NCBI GenBank assembly: GCA_023454395.1
Contig: JAEYFY010000274.1
Location: 1 to 7,213, forward strand
Direction: 5' to 3'
Source: Pseudomonadota bacterium
GTDB taxonomy: Bacteria > Pseudomonadota > Gammaproteobacteria > Enterobacterales > Enterobacteriaceae
DNA length: 7,213 nt
Shown: positions 1-6,968 of the stretch, piece after piece
How the letters are laid out: each line of letters begins with the position of its first letter
How positions within the stretch are numbered: the first letter of the stretch is position 1
The notes under the pieces: generated by a model
Database searches by the model: none
Told to the model about the DNA's origin: nothing
Seen by the model: only the letters and a program-made list of their open reading frames with translations
Made by a program: the position numbers and the translations under genes

Positions 1-69
1 ACCATAAGCAATTGATAATTTACTAGCAACACCAGTAATAAGAATGCGTTTGCCGGTCATAAAGCCCAT
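1..69 (-). CDS. fabI: Enoyl-[acyl-carrier-protein] reductase, NADH-dependent (N-terminal 23 codons only)
   Basis: FabI performs the last reduction in each cycle of type II fatty acid synthesis, turning trans-2-enoyl-ACP into acyl-ACP with NADH in the cytoplasm. Only the first 23 residues are present; the gene continues off the left edge. They read [20 protein letters not shown] then AYG, nearly identical to the E. coli start, and include the dinucleotide-binding turn of this short-chain reductase family ([10 protein letters not shown], about residues 12-21). The start is supported by an AGGA ribosome site (77-80) seven bases upstream of the ATG. It is transcribed in the same direction as the sap operon, but the 207-base gap and its own ribosome site suggest an independent unit. 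In E. coli K-12 ycjD lies between fabI and sapF; it is absent here. Confidence 0.95.
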   Translation of the reverse strand, partial: MGFMTGKRILITGVASKLSIAYG

Positions 70-159
70 AGCTGTATCCTTGTTTTTTCGTAAATCGCGA
101 TAATAACATCATTCACAGTTTTATTTATCTGTTAGGTTATCACGCTTATTGTTAATAAA

Positions 160-178
160 CGTGGCTGATTCTACCACG
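160..178 (-). terminator. Weak hairpin, possible second terminator of the sap transcript
   Basis: CGTGG (160-164) and CCACG (174-178) form a perfect 5-bp GC-rich stem with a 9-base loop. On the minus strand it is followed by TTTATT. The stem is short and the T-tract broken, so this may instead be a protein-binding palindrome upstream of fabI. Confidence 0.25.
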
Positions 179-238
179 ACATTTGTAAATTTGTTTAATT
201 TCCCTAGCACCTCCGAGGAGTTAAGGGAAAAGGGCGAA

Positions 239-259
239 ATAATGTGCAATCAACATTAT
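239..259 (-). terminator. Candidate terminator hairpin just after sapF
   Basis: ATAATGT (239-245) and ACATTAT (253-259) form a perfect 7-bp inverted repeat with a 7-base loop. It lies 17 bases past the sapF stop codon, and on the minus strand it is followed by a pyrimidine-rich stretch (TTCGCCCTTTTCCC). Position and tail suit a terminator, but the stem is almost all A-T, so efficiency would be modest. Confidence 0.35.
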
Positions 260-276
260 GCTTATATTGTTTACAC

Positions 277-1086
277 TTAAATCAAATCTTGACGCCAAGC
301 TTCTGCTGTTAAGGCTTCACCAAAGTGACTTGCTACCAATCTTCGAGTGACTTCATGTAATGGTGACGCAAGAACTTCTGCTGTATTACCACGTTCAACG
401 ACTTCGCCATTATCCATCACTATGATTTTATCGCTAATATGTTTTGTCATGCCTAAGTTTTGTGTCACATAAATATAGGCAATATCATGAGTCTCTTGTA
501 GCTCTAACATCAAGTTTATAATTTGAGAGCGCAAAGACATATCCAGCGAAGCAATTGCCTCATCGGCAATAATGACTTGAGGTTGCAATATCAATGCGCG
601 TGCAAGCGCAATTCGTTGGCGCTGACCTGATGCAAACATATGAGGATAATAGTTCGCATGTTCAGGTAAAAGACCCACTTGACGTAATGTTTGATAAATT
701 CGTTTTTCACGCTCAATTGCACTTAAGTCTGTATTCAGACGTAAAGGGATCTCTAATGTTTGACCAATACGTTGGCGCGGGTTTAGTGAGTTAGTGGGAT
801 CTTGAAATATCATTCTAATTCGCTGACTACGATAAGGATAATCACCAAAAGTCAGTTGATGCCCATTAATAAAAATATCGCCACCTGTAGGCTCTGTCAC
901 ACCTGATAACATTCTCGCGAGTGTAGATTTTCCCGAACCATTAGCACCAATAATAGCTAAAGTTTGCTTGGGTTCTAGCGTGAAACTTATAGGTTTTACG
1001 GCTTCTAACTGCTGACGTCGAAATAATCCGGTACGATAGCGAAATGTTTTTGATAGATTTTTCACCTCAAGTAGCTTATCGAACAT
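277..1086 (-). CDS. sapF: Peptide-type ABC transporter ATP-binding protein SapF
   Basis: SapF is one of two cytoplasmic ATPases that power the SapBC membrane channel. The product is 269 residues, close to the roughly 268 of E. coli SapF, and similar along its whole length. Visible motifs: Walker [10 protein letters not shown] (47-55), Q-loop FQDP (94-97), Walker B VIIADE (171-176) and D-loop SLD (180-182). Two motifs are unusual: the signature reads FASGQ (151-155) instead of LSGGQ, and the H-loop position carries glutamine in VTQN (Q209), where most ABC ATPases have histidine. E. coli SapF has similar departures as I recall it, so these are family traits, not damage. I chose the ATG at 1086, not the in-frame ATG at 1101, because GGAG lies seven bases upstream and the protein then starts MFDKLLEV, matching the family. 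The start overlaps the sapD end by 11 bases, suggesting translational coupling. It is the last gene of the operon. Confidence 0.95.
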   Translation of the reverse strand: MFDKLLEVKNLSKTFRYRTGLFRRQQLEAVKPISFTLEPKQTLAIIGANGSGKSTLARMLSGVTEPTGGDIFINGHQLTFGDYPYRSQRIRMIFQDPTNSLNPRQRIGQTLEIPLRLNTDLSAIEREKRIYQTLRQVGLLPEHANYYPHMFASGQRQRIALARALILQPQVIIADEAIASLDMSLRSQIINLMLELQETHDIAYIYVTQNLGMTKHISDKIIVMDNGEVVERGNTAEVLASPLHEVTRRLVASHFGEALTAEAWRQDLI

Positions 1087-2077
1087 CAGTTGGCTCCACA
1101 TTTAACGGAAAATGACAAGCCACGGCATGGTTTTTAAATAAACGTAACCGAGGAGCTTCAATACATTGTCGCTGCGCATAAGGGCAACGAGGCCCTAAAC
1201 GGCACCCCACAGGTAAATGTTCAAGAGAGGGGATTGCGCCGGGTAGTGTATTTAAACGGCTCTTATGTGCTAATGAGTTGGTAAAATCGGGAATAGAGCG
1301 GATCAAAGCTTGAGTATAAGGATGATAAGGTGTCACTAATAACTCATCAGGGGATGCTGTTTCGACGGTTTGACCACAATACATAACTGTAATTTTATTC
1401 GCCAACTTGCTCATCCATTGCAAATCATGGCTAATCAACAAAATGGTCATATTGTTATTTTGATTAAGTCGAGTCAGTAAACGAAAAATTTGGGTTTGTG
1501 TTGCTGGCTCCATCGCGTTAGTCGGCTCATCCGCAATCAGTAATCGAGGCTGATTTGCAATAGCAATGGCAATCATCACCTTTTGGCATTCACCCTCGGT
1601 TAATTCATAAGGATAACTGCGCATAATGTCTTTGTGATCTTTAATACCTACACGGTGCAATAGTTCAATTGCACGGCGTTTTCGCCAATGAAAGCGTTGC
1701 CACCAATGCCCTTTAAAAGTCCAGCCGGGAATTGCCTGTATAAGCTGCTGCTCAATTTTTGTCGCAGGATCAAGACAAGATTGTGGCTCTTGGAAAATCA
1801 TTGAAACATTATGACCAATAACACGGCGTCTAGCTCTTGGTGATAATTTAAGTAAATCGATATCATCAAAACGGAAGCGATCGGCTGTCACATTGATATT
1901 ATCTTTCGTAACGCCACAAATCGCTTTTGCAATTAAACTTTTACCCGATCCTGATTCACCAACAAGACCTCTCACTTCACCTTCATTTAAGGTTATAGAA
2001 ACACGATCTACCGCTTTTACTGGGCCATCGGGTGTCATAAATTCAATGGTTAAATTGCGTATATCTAATAAAGGCAT
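1076..2077 (-). CDS. sapD: Peptide-type ABC transporter ATP-binding protein SapD
   Basis: SapD is the second cytoplasmic ATPase of the Sap importer; in E. coli it is also the factor that supports ATP-dependent Trk potassium uptake. The product is 333 residues. Motifs: Walker A GESGSGKS (40-47), Q-loop FQEP (95-98), Walker B LLIADE (179-184) and H-loop histidine 217 in ISHD. The signature is LTEGE (159-163) in place of LSGGQ and the D-loop region reads NAME (187-190) rather than SALD; both look characteristic of SapD. The C-terminal oligopeptide-transporter domain (about 245-325) has four cysteines, C292, C298, C305 and C321, in the [15 protein letters not shown] context. The equivalent cysteines in DppD-type ATPases bind a 4Fe-4S cluster, so SapD probably does too. 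The start overlaps the sapC stop as TAATG, with an AGGGAG ribosome site upstream. Confidence 0.96.
   Translation of the reverse strand: MPLLDIRNLTIEFMTPDGPVKAVDRVSITLNEGEVRGLVGESGSGKSLIAKAICGVTKDNINVTADRFRFDDIDLLKLSPRARRRVIGHNVSMIFQEPQSCLDPATKIEQQLIQAIPGWTFKGHWWQRFHWRKRRAIELLHRVGIKDHKDIMRSYPYELTEGECQKVMIAIAIANQPRLLIADEPTNAMEPATQTQIFRLLTRLNQNNNMTILLISHDLQWMSKLANKITVMYCGQTVETASPDELLVTPYHPYTQALIRSIPDFTNSLAHKSRLNTLPGAIPSLEHLPVGCRLGPRCPYAQRQCIEAPRLRLFKNHAVACHFPLNVEPTDVR
1094..1097 (-). promoter_or_regulatory. Ribosome binding site deciding the sapF start
   Basis: GGAG on the minus strand, seven bases before the ATG at 1086 and inside the 3' end of sapD. The alternative ATG at 1101 has no purine-rich site in front of it (TTTTCCGTTAA), so the shorter protein is preferred. 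Confidence 0.75.
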
Positions 2078-2970
2078 TATTCAACTCCCTCATTTATGGC
2101 ACGCTGTAAACCATCACCTAAAAGGTTCACCAGTAAAACGCTTATCATAATGGTTGCGCCCGGAATTAAGACCGTCCAAGGAGCAACATATATTAACTCT
2201 AACGAATCACCTAACATTGCTCCCCATTCCGGTGAGGGAAGTTGGGCGCCTAAATTGAGAAAACCTAATGCGGTAATATCAAGAATAGCAATTGAGAAAG
2301 CGCGTGTTAATTCAGAAACTAATACCGGCGTAATATTAGGTAATACGGTATACCATAAAATGGAAATGTTAGATGCACCATCAAGTCGAGAAGCAATAAC
2401 ATACTCTTTGTTTAATTCATCATTAACAGCAGAGTAAATCATTCTGACTAAACGAGGTAACAGCGCCAGCCAAATAGCTATCATCGCGTGACCAAGACTT
2501 GTTCCAACAAACGCCACAACAATAATAGCCAGCAGTAGGGATGGAATGGATAACAGAGTGTCTAATATATGATTAAGAATGGCAGATTTTAAGCCATGGG
2601 TCATACCTGCAAAACAGCCGATAATTAAGCCCATCAGTGTTGCTGCAAAAGTAACAATAAATGCACCACCAAAGGTCATACTTGTGCCAATTAAAATTCG
2701 GCTGAATACATCACGCCCTAAATCATCTGTACCAAAGAAATAAGAGACATTACCGTTTTGATACCAAGATGGTGGTGTTAGTTGATGGCCAAAAAATTGT
2801 TGGTCGAGTGCATAAGGCGCAATATAAGGACCTATAATACTGAGCACTAAGAGAAAAAGAACGCCATAAAATCCTACCATTGAGATAACGTCTTTAGAAA
2901 AACACTGCCAAATCACCGCAGCAGGTGAGGGTGTTTTTTTCTCTTTATAAAATTGGCTATCTAAAGGCAT
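2077..2970 (-). CDS. sapC: Peptide-type ABC transporter permease SapC
   Basis: SapC is one of two inner-membrane permease subunits of the Sap importer. The product is 297 residues, against about 296 in E. coli. An N-terminal cytoplasmic segment leads into a first membrane helix (about 31-53), followed by a periplasmic stretch with the conserved block [12 protein letters not shown] (80-91) typical of DppC/OppC-type permeases. Further hydrophobic helices lie near 99-122, 138-158, 162-178, 213-237 and 263-285. The EAA loop that docks on the ATPases is near 188-213 ([13 protein letters not shown], then a PNI ending). The block [12 protein letters not shown] (244-255) is nearly unchanged from E. 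coli. The start overlaps the end of sapB by 14 bases, with an AAGG ribosome site about seven bases upstream inside sapB, and its stop overlaps the sapD start by one base. Confidence 0.96.
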   Translation of the reverse strand: MPLDSQFYKEKKTPSPAAVIWQCFSKDVISMVGFYGVLFLLVLSIIGPYIAPYALDQQFFGHQLTPPSWYQNGNVSYFFGTDDLGRDVFSRILIGTSMTFGGAFIVTFAATLMGLIIGCFAGMTHGLKSAILNHILDTLLSIPSLLLAIIVVAFVGTSLGHAMIAIWLALLPRLVRMIYSAVNDELNKEYVIASRLDGASNISILWYTVLPNITPVLVSELTRAFSIAILDITALGFLNLGAQLPSPEWGAMLGDSLELIYVAPWTVLIPGATIMISVLLVNLLGDGLQRAINEGVE

Positions 2971-3922
2971 ATCCCACCTTATGTTTCATTGGGTTGCTCA
3001 TGGCGCCCACAATATCTGATAAGACATTGACAATAATGACCATTGAACCCACCAACATTACCCCTGCTGAAATAGCTGAGTAATCTTGTTGACGGATTGC
3101 TGTAACTAACCAACGACCAAGCCCCGGCCAGTTAAATACAATTTCTGTTACCATCGTGAGTGTAAGCATGGTGGAGAACTGTAAGCCTAATTTAGGGATG
3201 ATAGGAGGTAAAGCATTATGAAGAATATGGCGACGAATAATTGTAAAACGTGAAAGACCTCGAGTTGCGGCTGCTTTCACGTAGTTCTCTGACATAATTT
3301 CTTCCGTACTGTTTCGCATTAATCGAATAACTTCAGTTGTTGGCGCAATCGCCAGAGTGATTACAGGCAAAATAAGATGCTGTAATACATTAATGATCAT
3401 TTGTTGGCGATAAGGTGGATCAGATAACCACGCATCCACTAATGCAATGCCTGTAATAGGTTGCAAGTTATAAAGCAAATCAATACGGCCTGAAACAGGT
3501 AACCAACCCAATTTTAGTGAGAAGAAAAGAGTTAGCAGTAATGCAAGCCCGAATACAGGTACAGAAAAACCTAAGAGCGCGAAGTTACTGATAATAATAT
3601 CGGCAGATTTATTACGCCAAACTCCCGCAATAATACCAGCAGGAATACCTATAATAAGGGCAAAAAGAAAGGCTAATGTACAAAGCTCCATGGTCGCAGG
3701 CAATGCTTCTATCAATTGCGCTTTGATTGGTTCACCATTGATAGAGGAAATACCAAAATCAAAATGGATCATATTATGGGCATAAAAAAAGTAGGCATCG
3801 GTGAATGATGCACCACTTAACGGAGCATTGGGTGTGTAATAACTTAGGCTAAAGCTTACTAGCGACAAAAAGAACAGTGTCACAAGTAATAAAAGCAATC
3901 GACGTATTGAATAAATAATCAT
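2957..3922 (-). CDS. sapB: Peptide-type ABC transporter permease SapB
   Basis: SapB pairs with SapC to form the inner-membrane channel. The product is 321 residues, the same length as E. coli SapB. It has the DppB/OppB layout: an N-terminal membrane helix (about 8-28), a short periplasmic domain containing the [13 protein letters not shown] block (54-66), and hydrophobic segments near 80-101, 112-135, 182-197, 247-264 and 285-308. The EAA motif is [15 protein letters not shown] (212-226), followed by HNALPP (235-240); WPGLGRWL (265-272) is the conserved GLGR region. The gene begins three bases after the sapA stop. No strong ribosome site is visible: the AGAGG inside the last sapA codons is too far away at about 14 bases, so translation probably depends on coupling with sapA. 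Confidence 0.96.
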   Translation of the reverse strand: MIIYSIRRLLLLLVTLFFLSLVSFSLSYYTPNAPLSGASFTDAYFFYAHNMIHFDFGISSINGEPIKAQLIEALPATMELCTLAFLFALIIGIPAGIIAGVWRNKSADIIISNFALLGFSVPVFGLALLLTLFFSLKLGWLPVSGRIDLLYNLQPITGIALVDAWLSDPPYRQQMIINVLQHLILPVITLAIAPTTEVIRLMRNSTEEIMSENYVKAAATRGLSRFTIIRRHILHNALPPIIPKLGLQFSTMLTLTMVTEIVFNWPGLGRWLVTAIRQQDYSAISAGVMLVGSMVIIVNVLSDIVGAMSNPMKHKVGYAFR

Positions 3923-3925
3923 GGA

Positions 3926-5611
3926 TTATTTTACAGCCTCTTTCTTGTGACTTTGTTCATCTACTTCTGCCTCTCGATAAACACCAGCAAAAGACGCATT
4001 ACCAAAAGTACTTAATACTAATCCTTTAATATCATGACGATATGCTTGCATACGTAAAGAGTTTGCTAAAGGCAATACCGGTAACTCTTGAGCAAGGATA
4101 TCTTGAGCTTCATGATAATAATCCATTCTTGAAGCAAGTTGCTGACTATAAAGCGCTTTTTTCAAAATATCATCAAAGTTAGGTAAACACCAATGACTTA
4201 AGTTAGTTTGTGAGCCAATTGCGGCACAGCTAAAGAGAGGACGGAAAAAACTATCAGGATCGTTACTGTCAGTTGACCAGCCCGATAAAGTCATATCATG
4301 GGTGCGATCCATCATACTTGTTTCTTGATATCGCCCCTCGATAGGACGAATGCTCATTTGAATACCCACTTGTGCTAAGTCTGCTTGAATAAGTTCAGCC
4401 ATTTTTAAAGGGCTTGGGTTATAAGATTGTGAGGCACTAGGTACCCAAAGATTTAATTTCAGCCCATCAAGACCAAGTTGTTTAAGAATCTGTTTCGATT
4501 TCTCAGGATTGTATTCTGTAATTTTTGCTCGGTTATCATAAGCCCAAGATGCACGAGGAAGCACTGATGCTGCTGTTTCTGCCGTACCATAATAAATAGA
4601 TTCCATTAAACGTTCGTTGTTAATGGCATAAGCAATAGCTTGACGAACTTTAAGATCATTTAGTGGCGGCTTACTGGTGTTAAAGGCTAAATAAGCGATA
4701 TTCATACCAGAACGCAACGTTAATCTTAGGCGCGGATCGTCACGTAAGACTTTTAATTGGCTTGCGGCAGGATAGGCTAAAACATCACATTCACCAGTGA
4801 GCAATTTAGATATACGGCCTGTACCACCAGCACCCATATCAATAACAATCTGCTGCATTTTGGGTTGACCTTTCCAGTAATCTTTATTTCTAAATAAACG
4901 AACAAATTGCCCAGCTTGATACTCATCTAAAAAGAAAGGACCTGTTCCTACTGGTTTCCAATCAAGTTGCGTTTGATCGCCTAATTTTTCTAAATTTTGG
5001 GCGTATTCAGCAGAAAGAATAGGGGCGTAATGTGTTGCTAAATGCCATAGAAAAGAGGCATCAGGCTCTTTTAAGCTAAATTCTACCGTGTATTGACCGA
5101 GTCTTTTTATCGATTGGATATTATTGGCAAAACTTAAGCTGTCAAAATAGGGATATTTCCCGCCATTAACTTGATTGAAAGGATTTTGTGGATTAATCAT
5201 CCTTTCAAAACTAAAAATAACATCATCAGCAGTAAGTTTTCGTGTTGGTGTAAACCAAGATGTTTGCTGAAAGGAGACATTTTTACGTAAATAAAAGCGG
5301 TATGTCGCGCCGTTATCTAATGTTTCCCACCGAGCGGCGATTTCAGGGATCAGGCGATAAGTGTAAGGATCGACATCTAAAAGACGGTCATAGAGCTGTG
5401 CAGCTAGAGGATCAATAATTAATCCACTACTTGATAGCTGTGGATTAAAGGTATTTACACTGCCATCAACACAGTAAACAAAGCCATTTTGATTAATTGG
5501 AGTTGGCTCAAGCGTTATAGATGGTGCTTGTGTTTTTGGTGCTACATCCGCAATACAAGTTGCGCTTGTAAAGGTGAGTAGCAAAGTACCAATAAATAAA
5601 ATAGGGCGCAT
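3926..5611 (-). CDS. sapA: Periplasmic peptide-binding protein SapA
   Basis: SapA is the periplasmic substrate-binding protein of the Sap importer (SBP_bac_5 family, related to DppA and OppA). The family captures small peptides, and in Haemophilus and Salmonella SapA is linked to antimicrobial peptide resistance and haem binding. The product is 561 residues, somewhat longer than E. coli SapA (about 547); the excess is a slightly longer N-terminal linker and a charged C-terminal tail (548-561). Residues 1-21 form a signal peptide (MRPILFIG, hydrophobic core, CIA), probably cut after A21. Conserved blocks include VGTGPF (221-226), YLAFNTSKPPLND (307-319) and TDSNDPDSFFRP (447-458). Four cysteines fall beyond the signal peptide (C47, C275, C462, C475), allowing two disulfides as in DppA-like proteins. 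The ribosome site is weak (AAAAG, nine bases upstream). It is the first gene of the sap operon and is divergent from ryhB. Confidence 0.95.
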   Translation of the reverse strand: MRPILFIGTLLLTFTSATCIADVAPKTQAPSITLEPTPINQNGFVYCVDGSVNTFNPQLSSSGLIIDPLAAQLYDRLLDVDPYTYRLIPEIAARWETLDNGATYRFYLRKNVSFQQTSWFTPTRKLTADDVIFSFERMINPQNPFNQVNGGKYPYFDSLSFANNIQSIKRLGQYTVEFSLKEPDASFLWHLATHYAPILSAEYAQNLEKLGDQTQLDWKPVGTGPFFLDEYQAGQFVRLFRNKDYWKGQPKMQQIVIDMGAGGTGRISKLLTGECDVLAYPAASQLKVLRDDPRLRLTLRSGMNIAYLAFNTSKPPLNDLKVRQAIAYAINNERLMESIYYGTAETAASVLPRASWAYDNRAKITEYNPEKSKQILKQLGLDGLKLNLWVPSASQSYNPSPLKMAELIQADLAQVGIQMSIRPIEGRYQETSMMDRTHDMTLSGWSTDSNDPDSFFRPLFSCAAIGSQTNLSHWCLPNFDDILKKALYSQQLASRMDYYHEAQDILAQELPVLPLANSLRMQAYRHDIKGLVLSTFGNASFAGVYREAEVDEQSHKKEAVK

Positions 5612-5642
5612 AAATAATGTCTTTTAGAGAAACGATTTTGCT

Positions 5643-5672
5643 ATTGTAACTTAAAAAACTTTCTATCCCCAA
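5643..5672 (-). promoter_or_regulatory. Candidate sapA operon promoter
   Basis: On the minus strand TACAAT (5643-5648) is a good -10 hexamer. TTGGGG (5667-5672), 18 bases upstream, is a poor -35. Transcription would begin near 5636, leaving a leader of about 25 bases. A better -35 look-alike, TTGACT (5675-5680), is too far from TACAAT, so the exact promoter is uncertain. Confidence 0.35.
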
Positions 5673-5691
5673 ATAGTCAAAAAAAACAAAG

Positions 5692-5706
5692 TGAGAAAAA
5701 TTCTCA
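5692..5706. promoter_or_regulatory. Perfect palindrome, possible second Fur site near the sapA promoter
   Basis: TGAGAA-AAA-TTCTCA is a perfect 6-3-6 inverted repeat. Against the 7-1-7 Fur pattern TGATAATNATTATCA it has three mismatches (positions 4, 7 and 12). The G and C changes keep the symmetry and resemble GAGAAT-type variants seen in some Fur sites. Its centre (5699) is 38 bp from that of the ryhB Fur box and lies just upstream of the candidate sapA promoter. Confidence 0.35.
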
Positions 5707-5715
5707 ATAAAATGC

Positions 5716-5745
5716 TTTACAAATGCTAATGATAAAGATTATCAT
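5716..5745 (+). promoter_or_regulatory. ryhB promoter (sigma-70)
   Basis: TTTACA (5716-5721) serves as -35 and TATCAT (5740-5745) as -10, each one mismatch from consensus, with an 18-base spacer. The predicted start is near 5752. The Fur box covers the spacer and -10, so iron-loaded Fur would block polymerase directly. Confidence 0.75.
5725..5743. promoter_or_regulatory. Fur box over the ryhB promoter
   Basis: The 19 bases read GCTAAT-GATAAA-G-ATTATC and match the classical Fur box GATAATGATAATCATTATC at 16 of 19 positions. Read as a 7-1-7 site, 5730-5744 fits TGATAATNATTATCA with a single mismatch. A perfect inverted repeat ATGATAA-AGA-TTATCAT spans 5729-5745. Confidence 0.85.
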
Positions 5746-5751
5746 CCGTAT

Positions 5752-5851
5752 TGTCCTTCAGCGGTAAGAGGTTTTCCGCAGAAGGCACGACATTGCTCAC
5801 ATTGCTTCCAGTATTTTTTTACTAGCCAGCTCGGGTGCTGGCTTTTTTTTT
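5752..5851 (+). ncRNA. ryhB: RyhB iron-responsive small regulatory RNA
   Basis: RyhB is a trans-acting, Hfq-dependent RNA of about 90 nt made when iron is scarce. It pairs with mRNAs for non-essential iron-using proteins (such as sodB and sdhCDAB in E. coli) and triggers their decay. Recognition rests on the core at 5785-5815: GCACGACATTGCTCACATT followed by GCTTCCAGTATT, which matches E. coli RyhB essentially base for base as I know it. A 5' hairpin (CCTTC-A-GCGG at 5755-5764 with CCGC-A-GAAGG at 5776-5785) has a different sequence from E. coli but similar placement. The 3' end is a hairpin plus nine T residues, which doubles as an Hfq-binding tail. The 5' end is predicted from the promoter and may be off by a few bases. 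It is transcribed away from sapA and towards pspF. Confidence 0.94.
5824..5851 (+). terminator. Rho-independent terminator of ryhB
   Basis: AGCCAGC (5824-5830) pairs with GCTGGCT (5837-5843) around a six-base loop, and T residues run from 5843 to 5851. It is strong on the plus strand. On the minus strand the stem is followed by AGTAAAA, so it should not terminate pspF. Confidence 0.93.
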
Positions 5852-5903
5852 GCCTATCGTTTACAGAATCCTTTAGTAATTAAAACCGTTATTTATCAAT
5901 AAA

Positions 5904-6899
5904 TTAACTTGTTATTTGATGTTTTTTAATTAGCCCTCTAAATTGATCGTAACTGAGTGATAGCTTCTCAGCCGCCTCTTTCTGGTTATATAAACTCTCT
6001 TTTAATGCGCTGTTTACTAATTTTTTTTCTACATCATTCTGCCATTGGCGTAAATCCAACGGTAATGTCGGCAGTGAGAAATTTTCTTTAGGTGATTTTT
6101 TTAATGTGGGTATTTTTGATATCTGAAGACCCGCAAAGGGATCAATAATAATATTGTTGAGTACGTTATCACTGGTTCCATGACGATAAACTGAGCGTTC
6201 AACAACATTTTTTAGCTCTCGAATATTGCCGGGCCATGAATAATCTAAAAGTACTTGGCGTGCGCTATCGCTAAAACCAGGAAAAAAAGGTAAGCCTAAC
6301 TCTTGGCACATTGAGATAGCGAAATTTTCAGCAAGCAACATAATATCCGCTCGTCGCTCTCTTAATGGCGGAAGTCTAATCACATCAAACGCTAATCTAT
6401 CGAGTAAATCGGCACGAAATTTACCTTCTTCTGCCATTGCGGGTAAATCTGCATTTGTCGCGCAAATAAGCCTAACATCAACATGCAGAGATTGACTCCC
6501 CCCAACGCGCTCTAAGTGACCATACTCAATGACACGCAGAAGCTTTTCTTGCACAAGCATAGGAGCCGTCGCCAGTTCATCAAGAAAAAGAGAGCCTCCA
6601 TCCGCACGTTCAAAACGCCCTTGATGACGATTTTTAGCACCAGTAAAAGCGCCAGCTTCATGACCAAAAAGCTCCGAATCAAGTAAATTGTCATTGAGCG
6701 CAGAACAGTTGATTGAAATAAAAGGTCCTTGCCACCAAGGAGCAAGATAGTGTAATCGATGCGCGATCAACTCTTTGCCTGTACCTCGTTCACCAATAAT
6801 TAATACCGGCTTTTTTAATTGAGCAAGCGCTGAGGTTTGTTCTAATACATCAATAAATTGACTATCAACACCGATTATTGTCTCAAGATTCTCATTCAT
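5904..6899 (-). CDS. pspF: Phage shock protein operon transcriptional activator PspF
   Basis: PspF is a sigma-54 enhancer-binding protein that uses ATP hydrolysis to open the pspA promoter. It has no N-terminal receiver domain and is instead held inactive by PspA. The product is 331 residues (E. coli 325), and numbering of the AAA+ core matches E. coli: Walker A GERGTGKE (36-43), the sigma-54-contacting GAFTGA loop (83-88), Walker B LFLDE (104-108), sensor I N149, and arginine-finger residues R162 and R168. Tryptophan 56, which E. coli PspF uses to contact PspA, is kept in a WWQGPF context. A variable linker (about 256-278) leads to the C-terminal helix-turn-helix (about 303-328, YNQKEAAEKLSLSYDQF). 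GGTGA (6909-6913) nine bases upstream supports the start. The gene is divergent from pspA and converges on ryhB, with no clear terminator after its stop. Confidence 0.97.
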   Translation of the reverse strand: MNENLETIIGVDSQFIDVLEQTSALAQLKKPVLIIGERGTGKELIAHRLHYLAPWWQGPFISINCSALNDNLLDSELFGHEAGAFTGAKNRHQGRFERADGGSLFLDELATAPMLVQEKLLRVIEYGHLERVGGSQSLHVDVRLICATNADLPAMAEEGKFRADLLDRLAFDVIRLPPLRERRADIMLLAENFAISMCQELGLPFFPGFSDSARQVLLDYSWPGNIRELKNVVERSVYRHGTSDNVLNNIIIDPFAGLQISKIPTLKKSPKENFSLPTLPLDLRQWQNDVEKKLVNSALKESLYNQKEAAEKLSLSYDQFRGLIKKHQITS

Positions 6900-6944
6900 T
6901 GGTTAAATTCACCATATTGAGGTATTTTTTACCAGTTTATCAGG

Positions 6945-6965
6945 TGTTCGAAAAATAGGCGAACA
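6945..6965. promoter_or_regulatory. Inverted repeat, candidate PspF upstream activating site
   Basis: TGTTCG (6945-6950) and CGAACA (6960-6965) form a perfect 6-bp inverted repeat with a nine-base spacer, centred near -81 relative to the predicted pspA start. PspF sites in E. coli lie roughly -80 to -126. A smaller repeat, GGTA-N5-TACC (6921-6933, centre about -109), could be the partner site. Assignment rests on position and symmetry only. Confidence 0.45.
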
Positions 6966-6968
6966 ATA

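Larger units (their letters stand above)
70..276. other. Intergenic region between sapF and fabI
   Basis: This 207-base gap holds no convincing coding sequence on either strand. It should contain the end of the sap transcript and the fabI promoter. Two short inverted repeats are visible (239-259 and 160-178), listed separately. A TATTAT hexamer on the minus strand (100-105) could be a fabI -10 element, but no good -35 hexamer sits at the right distance, so I do not call the promoter. Confidence 0.6.

Noticed and set aside
201..228. Imperfect hairpin (TCCCT with AGGGA, inner CTC with GAG) between sapF and fabI, considered as the sap terminator.
   Set aside because: The arms are separated by unequal internal loops and no T-tract follows on either strand. 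The repeat at 239-259 is better placed.
594..794. Plus-strand open frame opposite sapF, with similar plus-strand frames at 1893-2150 and 2096-2437.
   Set aside because: These are antisense shadows of well-recognised sapF, sapD and sapC, with no promoter or ribosome site and no recognisable protein features.
1087..1101. Five extra N-terminal codons for SapF, starting at the ATG at 1101.
   Set aside because: There is no ribosome site before 1101, while GGAG is well placed for the ATG at 1086, and homologs start at the shorter position.
2214..2222. The sapC mRNA contains GAGCAATGT, a nine-base perfect complement to the RyhB core ACATTGCTC, suggesting a target in the adjacent operon.
   Set aside because: It lies deep in the coding region at conserved codons (Gly-Ala-Met). 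About 14 nine-mers in the core searched against 7 kb would give roughly 0.4 chance hits per strand, so this is not significant alone.
5540..5560. Cysteine at SapA residue 19, considered as a lipoprotein attachment site.
   Set aside because: The residues before it are S-A-T, not a lipobox such as L-A-G, and SapA homologs are soluble periplasmic proteins. Ordinary cleavage after A21 fits better.
6512..6745. Minus-strand reading frame of 77 codons inside pspF.
   Set aside because: It is a shifted-frame shadow of the highly conserved PspF AAA+ core. The product looks like no protein family I know and has no independent context.
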